From the NCBI GenBank assembly GCA_035316025.1, contig DATFXL010000053.1, forward strand, positions 1-64,000: a DNA stretch of 64,000 nt, given 5' to 3'. This DNA comes from JALZAA01 sp035316025 (GTDB taxonomy: Bacteria > Actinomycetota > Acidimicrobiia > IMCC26256 > JACDBD01). The notes beneath the pieces are model-generated. The model saw nothing but the letters and a program-made list of their open reading frames with translations, was not told the DNA's origin and searched no databases. The position numbers and the translations under genes are program-made. Below, in pieces: positions 61,125-64,000 of the stretch; within the stretch, counting starts at the first letter, position 1; the number at the start of each line of letters is the position of its first letter.

Positions 61125-61600
61125 GACGAGCTCACGAGACTCGGGGGCCCGCCCGACGAAGCGCCCCGCGGTCGACGCAGCACCCGGTCGACCCACCGGA
61201 TCACGAACTGGTCCAGGCCGACGCCGGTCGAACGGGCGACGTCGAGCGTTCTTGTCACGATGCCGGTCGTCGACTGCATGACCAGCCGGCCGAACTCCGT
61301 GCGGGCGACGAGGTCCTCGATGTCGACCCGGTCCACGACGGCGTTGATGTCGACGCGGTCCACGATCGCGTTCACGTCGATCTGGCCGATCAGCGCGTTC
61401 AGGTCGAGCCTCGCCGCCAGCCGGTCGATGTCGACCCGGTCCAGCACCTCGTTGAGGTCGATGCGGTCGATAACTTCGTTCAGGTCGAGGCGGTCGATGA
61501 TGGCCTGCACGTCGACGTGACGCAGCACCGCGTCCATCGGGACGAGCCCGAGCATGCGATCGATTGGCTTCGAGTGGTGCTCGTCGGCCATGAGACCCAT
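61121..61600 (-). CDS. Nonapeptide-repeat protein of unknown function
   Basis: 159 residues. Residues about 29-100 are eight tandem 9-residue units with consensus D-(I/V/L)-(N/D/E/Q)-x-(hydrophobic)2-x-x-(hydrophobic): for example DLNEVIDRI, DLNEVLDRV, DVNAIVDRV, DINAVVDRV. The regular hydrophobic spacing suggests a helical or solenoid structure rather than a beta helix. No enzyme motif, no signal peptide. It is coupled by overlap to the RDD membrane protein and probably partners it. ATG 61600 has GGGA upstream; ATG 61591 is an alternative. Confidence 0.75.
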   Translation of the reverse strand: MGLMADEHHSKPIDRMLGLVPMDAVLRHVDVQAIIDRLDLNEVIDRIDLNEVLDRVDIDRLAARLDLNALIGQIDVNAIVDRVDINAVVDRVDIEDLVARTEFGRLVMQSTTGIVTRTLDVARSTGVGLDQFVIRWVDRVLRRPRGASSGGPPSLVSSS

Positions 61601-61640
61601 TCTGTCCCGGCAGCTGCCCGGCAGCGTGTATGCCCTGCGG

Positions 61641-62897
61641 TCAGTCGGGCTCGCCGAGGATCATCCCTGCACCGACCGTGTTGTTCGTCGCCTCGTCGAT
61701 GAGGATGAAGCTGCCGGTGGTGCGGTTGCGGCGGTACTCGTCGAAGAAGAGCGGCGCCGTCGTGCGCAGTGTGATCCGCCCGATCTCGTTGAGCTGCAAC
61801 GTCTCGGCGTCTTCGTCGCGATGCAGCTGGTTCACGTCGAGCCGGTAGAGCAGGTCACGGACCAGCGCGCGCGCCGAGCGGGTCGTGTGCTTGATCGCCA
61901 GCTTGGCGCCGGCGCGCAGCTCGGTGTGGTCCGTGAGCCAGCACACCATGGCGTCGAGGTCCTGACCGTACGTGGCGTGGTTGTGCGGGCGACAGATCAT
62001 GTCGCCCCTGCTCACGTCGACGTCGTCAGCGAGGGTCATGGTGACCGACATGGGCGGGAACGCCTCGTCGACCAGGCCGTCGCCCGTCTCGATCGAGCTG
62101 ATCGACGACGTGAACCCGGACGGGAGCACGATGACGTCGTCACCGGGCTTGAACACGCCGCCGGCGATCATTCCCGCGTACCCGCGGTAGTCGTGGTGCG
62201 CGTTGCTCTTGGGCCGGATGACGTACTGGACGGGGAACCGGCAGTCGATGAGGTTTCGGTCCGACGCGATGTACACCTCCTCGAGGTGGTGCAGGAGCGA
62301 CGGCCCGTCGTACCAGTCCATGTTGATGGAACGGTCGACGACGTTGTCGCCATGGAGCGCCGAGATCGGGATGAACGTCAGGTCCGTGATGTCCAGCCGG
62401 CTCGCCCAGTCGGTGAACTCATCCTTGATCTCGTCGAAGACCGACGGCTCGTAGTCGACGAGATCCATCTTGTTCACACACAGCACGAGGTGCGGGATGC
62501 GCAGCAGTGACGAGATGAACGCATGTCGCTTCGACTGCTCGAGGATGCCCTTGCGCGCGTCCACCAGGATCAAAGCCAGGTTGGCCGTCGACGCACCGGT
62601 CACCATGTTGCGCGTGTACTGGATGTGGCCGGGGGTGTCGGCGATGATGAACTTCCGCTTCGGCGTGGAGAAGTAGCGGTACGCGACGTCGATCGTGATG
62701 CCCTGCTCGCGCTCGGCCCGGAGCCCGTCGGTCAGCAGCGCCAGGTCGGTGTACTCGTCGCCCCGTTCTCTGCTGGTGCGCTCGACAGCCTCGAGCTGAT
62801 CCTCGAGGATCTGCTTCGAGTCGTACAACAGCCGCCCGATGAGCGTGCTCTTGCCGTCGTCGACCGAGCCGGCGGTCGCCAGCCGCAGCAGCTCCAC
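61641..62897 (-). CDS. cysN: Sulfate adenylyltransferase subunit 1 (CysN GTPase)
   Basis: 418 residues. LRLATAGSVDDGKSTLIGRLLYDSKQI (P-loop near residue 12), EREQGITIDVAYRYFSTPKRKFIIADTPGHIQYTRNMVTGAS (switch and DTPGH), VNKMDLVDY (NKxD) and elongation-factor-like beta barrels. It drives ATP sulfurylase with CysD by GTP hydrolysis. There is no fused CysC kinase domain, so APS is the likely product for the CysH nearby. GTG 62897 overlaps the cysD stop (TAGTG). Confidence 0.96.
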   Translation of the reverse strand: MELLRLATAGSVDDGKSTLIGRLLYDSKQILEDQLEAVERTSRERGDEYTDLALLTDGLRAEREQGITIDVAYRYFSTPKRKFIIADTPGHIQYTRNMVTGASTANLALILVDARKGILEQSKRHAFISSLLRIPHLVLCVNKMDLVDYEPSVFDEIKDEFTDWASRLDITDLTFIPISALHGDNVVDRSINMDWYDGPSLLHHLEEVYIASDRNLIDCRFPVQYVIRPKSNAHHDYRGYAGMIAGGVFKPGDDVIVLPSGFTSSISSIETGDGLVDEAFPPMSVTMTLADDVDVSRGDMICRPHNHATYGQDLDAMVCWLTDHTELRAGAKLAIKHTTRSARALVRDLLYRLDVNQLHRDEDAETLQLNEIGRITLRTTAPLFFDEYRRNRTTGSFILIDEATNNTVGAGMILGEPD

Positions 62898-63850
62898 TAG
62901 AAGTACCCCTCGCGCTTCCGATCCTCCATCGCCGCCTCGGAGAACCGGTCGTCGGCGCGGGTCGCACCCCGCTCGGTGATCCTCGATGCGGCGATCTCGA
63001 CGACGATCGCGTCGGGTGTAGCGGCGCTCGACTCGACGGCGGCGGTGCAGCTCATGTCGCCCACCGTCCGGAACCGCACCATGGCGTCGAACGGTTCCTC
63101 GCCGTCCTCCAACGACAGGTAGGGCCCCACAGCCATCAGCATCCCGTCGCGGCGGAACACCTCGCGCCGGTGCGCGTAGTAGATGGACGGCAGCTCGACG
63201 CCGTCGGCGGCGATGTACTGCCACACATCGAGCTCGGTCCAGTTCGAGAGCGGGAACACGCGCAGGTGCTCGCCGGCCCGGTGCCGTCCGTTGTAGAGGT
63301 TCCAGAGCTCGGGTCGCTGATTCTTCGGGTCCCACTGCCCGAACTCGTCCCGATGCGAGAACACCCGCTCCTTCGCCCGGGCCTTCTCCTCGTCGCGGCG
63401 GCCGCCGCCGAAGACGGCGTCGAAGCGGTGGTCTGCGATCGCCTCGAGCAGCACGCTGGTCTGGAGCCGGTTGCGAGAGGCGCCTTCCCGCTCCTCGACG
63501 ACCCGGCCGGTCGCGATGGCCTCGGGCACCGACGCCACGACGAGCCGGACACCGAGCTCGGCGATGCGCCGGTCGCGGAACTCGAGTGCCTCGGAGAAGT
63601 TGTGCCCGGTGTCCACGTGCATGACCGGGAAGGGGATCGGAGCGGGGGAGAACGCCTTCTCGGCCAGTCGCAGCATCACCGCCGAGTCCTTGCCGCCCGA
63701 GAACAGCAGCACCGGACGCTCGAACTCGGCCGCCACCTCGCGGATGACGTGGATCGACTCCGACTCGAGCGCGTCCAGGTGCGAGAGCCGGCGGTGTCCG
63801 CGGCCGCCGTGGGCGGCGTGCGCCACCGGAGTGCGATCGGGGGCGGTCAT
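62897..63850 (-). CDS. cysD: Sulfate adenylyltransferase subunit 2 (CysD)
   Basis: 317 residues. HLDALESESIHVIREVAAEFERPVLLFSGGKDSAVMLRLAEKAF with the PP-loop SGGKDS at residues 51-56, MHVDTGHNF, FGGGRRDEEKARAKERVFS, PLSNWTELDVWQYI and MSCTAAVES near the end. Catalytic subunit forming adenosine 5'-phosphosulfate from sulfate and ATP. It follows cysH by 13 bases on the same strand. Confidence 0.97.
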   Translation of the reverse strand: MTAPDRTPVAHAAHGGRGHRRLSHLDALESESIHVIREVAAEFERPVLLFSGGKDSAVMLRLAEKAFSPAPIPFPVMHVDTGHNFSEALEFRDRRIAELGVRLVVASVPEAIATGRVVEEREGASRNRLQTSVLLEAIADHRFDAVFGGGRRDEEKARAKERVFSHRDEFGQWDPKNQRPELWNLYNGRHRAGEHLRVFPLSNWTELDVWQYIAADGVELPSIYYAHRREVFRRDGMLMAVGPYLSLEDGEEPFDAMVRFRTVGDMSCTAAVESSAATPDAIVVEIAASRITERGATRADDRFSEAAMEDRKREGYF

Positions 63851-63863
63851 CGTCGAGAACGGC

Positions 63864-64000
63864 CTACGCGTGCAGGCCGCACTCGATCTTGTCGGTGCCT
63901 GCCCAGCGCCCCGCGCGCGCGTCCTCGCCGTCGCCGACGGGACGACTGCACGGCCAGCATCCGATCGACCGGTACCCGCGATCCGCCAGCGGGTGCACCG
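63864..64000 (-). CDS. cysH: APS/PAPS reductase CysH, C-terminal end (partial)
   Basis: The last ~45 codons of a gene entering from the right edge: [43 protein letters not shown]. SIGCxPCxRPV holds two of the four [4Fe-4S] cysteines of the APS-reductase-type CysH, and ECGLH the catalytic cysteine. With cysD and cysN it forms an assimilatory sulfate reduction operon going straight from APS to sulfite. The start lies outside the window. Confidence 0.92.
   Translation of the reverse strand, partial: VHPLADRGYRSIGCWPCSRPVGDGEDARAGRWAGTDKIECGLHA

Overview
The window is very GC-rich DNA (GC-biased third codon positions, many GTG/TTG starts) from a non-pathogen-like, free-living actinobacterium. 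The backbone runs fakA-like DAK gene, recG, rsmD, coaD, sepIVA-like, DUF177, rpmF, plsX, acpP, rnc, mutM, acyP, smc, ftsY, ffh, rpsP, khpA, rimM, trmD, rplS, DUF2469, yraN, then comM/dprA, xerC, an M23 gene, rpsB, tsf, pyrH, frr, cdsA, dxr, site-2 protease, ispG. That is the order known from Mycobacterium (roughly Rv2974c to Rv2868c), so the host is Actinomycetota. Lipid II amidation genes (murT/gatD), F420-type luciferase-like oxidoreductases and an acyl-CoA synthetase fit. A deep lineage such as Acidimicrobiia is my inference, not shown. No tRNA, rRNA, IS element, prophage or CRISPR array was seen.

Layout. 1-6.1 kb: end of a nuclease gene, a sigma-region-4-like protein, UvrD2 helicase, a zincin, a sugar-lactone-oxidase-like flavoprotein, a PH/SHOCT membrane protein and a BtuF-like protein. 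6.1-11.6 kb (minus): a tightly overlapped four-gene operon of two luciferase-like (LLM) oxidoreductases, galactokinase and a GH2 glycosidase. 11.6-20.2 kb: PAC2 protein, a candidate structured non-coding RNA on the minus strand, monooxygenase, acyl-CoA synthetase, Ddl, RAM-domain protein, amidohydrolase, GTP-type PEPCK. 20.2-40.2 kb: the housekeeping backbone for lipid precursor, ribosome, SRP and chromosome maintenance. 40.2-46.1 kb: DUF427, WYL regulator, crotonase, inverted comM-dprA, xerC. 46.1-57.7 kb: a degenerate-M23/lipase fusion, PQQ-repeat protein, then rpsB-tsf-pyrH-frr-cdsA-dxr-rseP-ispG. 57.7-61.6 kb (minus): two back-to-back blocks, methyltransferase-murT-gatD and a nonapeptide-repeat protein with an RDD protein. 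61.6-64 kb (minus): cysH-cysD-cysN for assimilatory sulfate reduction.

Regulatory style. At least eleven genes have a TAnnnT hexamer 6-10 bases before the start codon and no convincing Shine-Dalgarno sequence, which points to leaderless transcripts; this rule also helped choose starts (uvrD2, the DAK gene) and supports a 37-residue membrane microprotein. The observations most worth following are the candidate ncRNA at 12.5-12.75 kb, the leaderless and symmetric promoters, the M23/lipase fusion that keeps zinc ligands but lacks both catalytic histidines, the galactose/LLM operon, and the nonapeptide-repeat protein. All identifications are from reading motifs in the sequence and general family knowledge; no database search was run.
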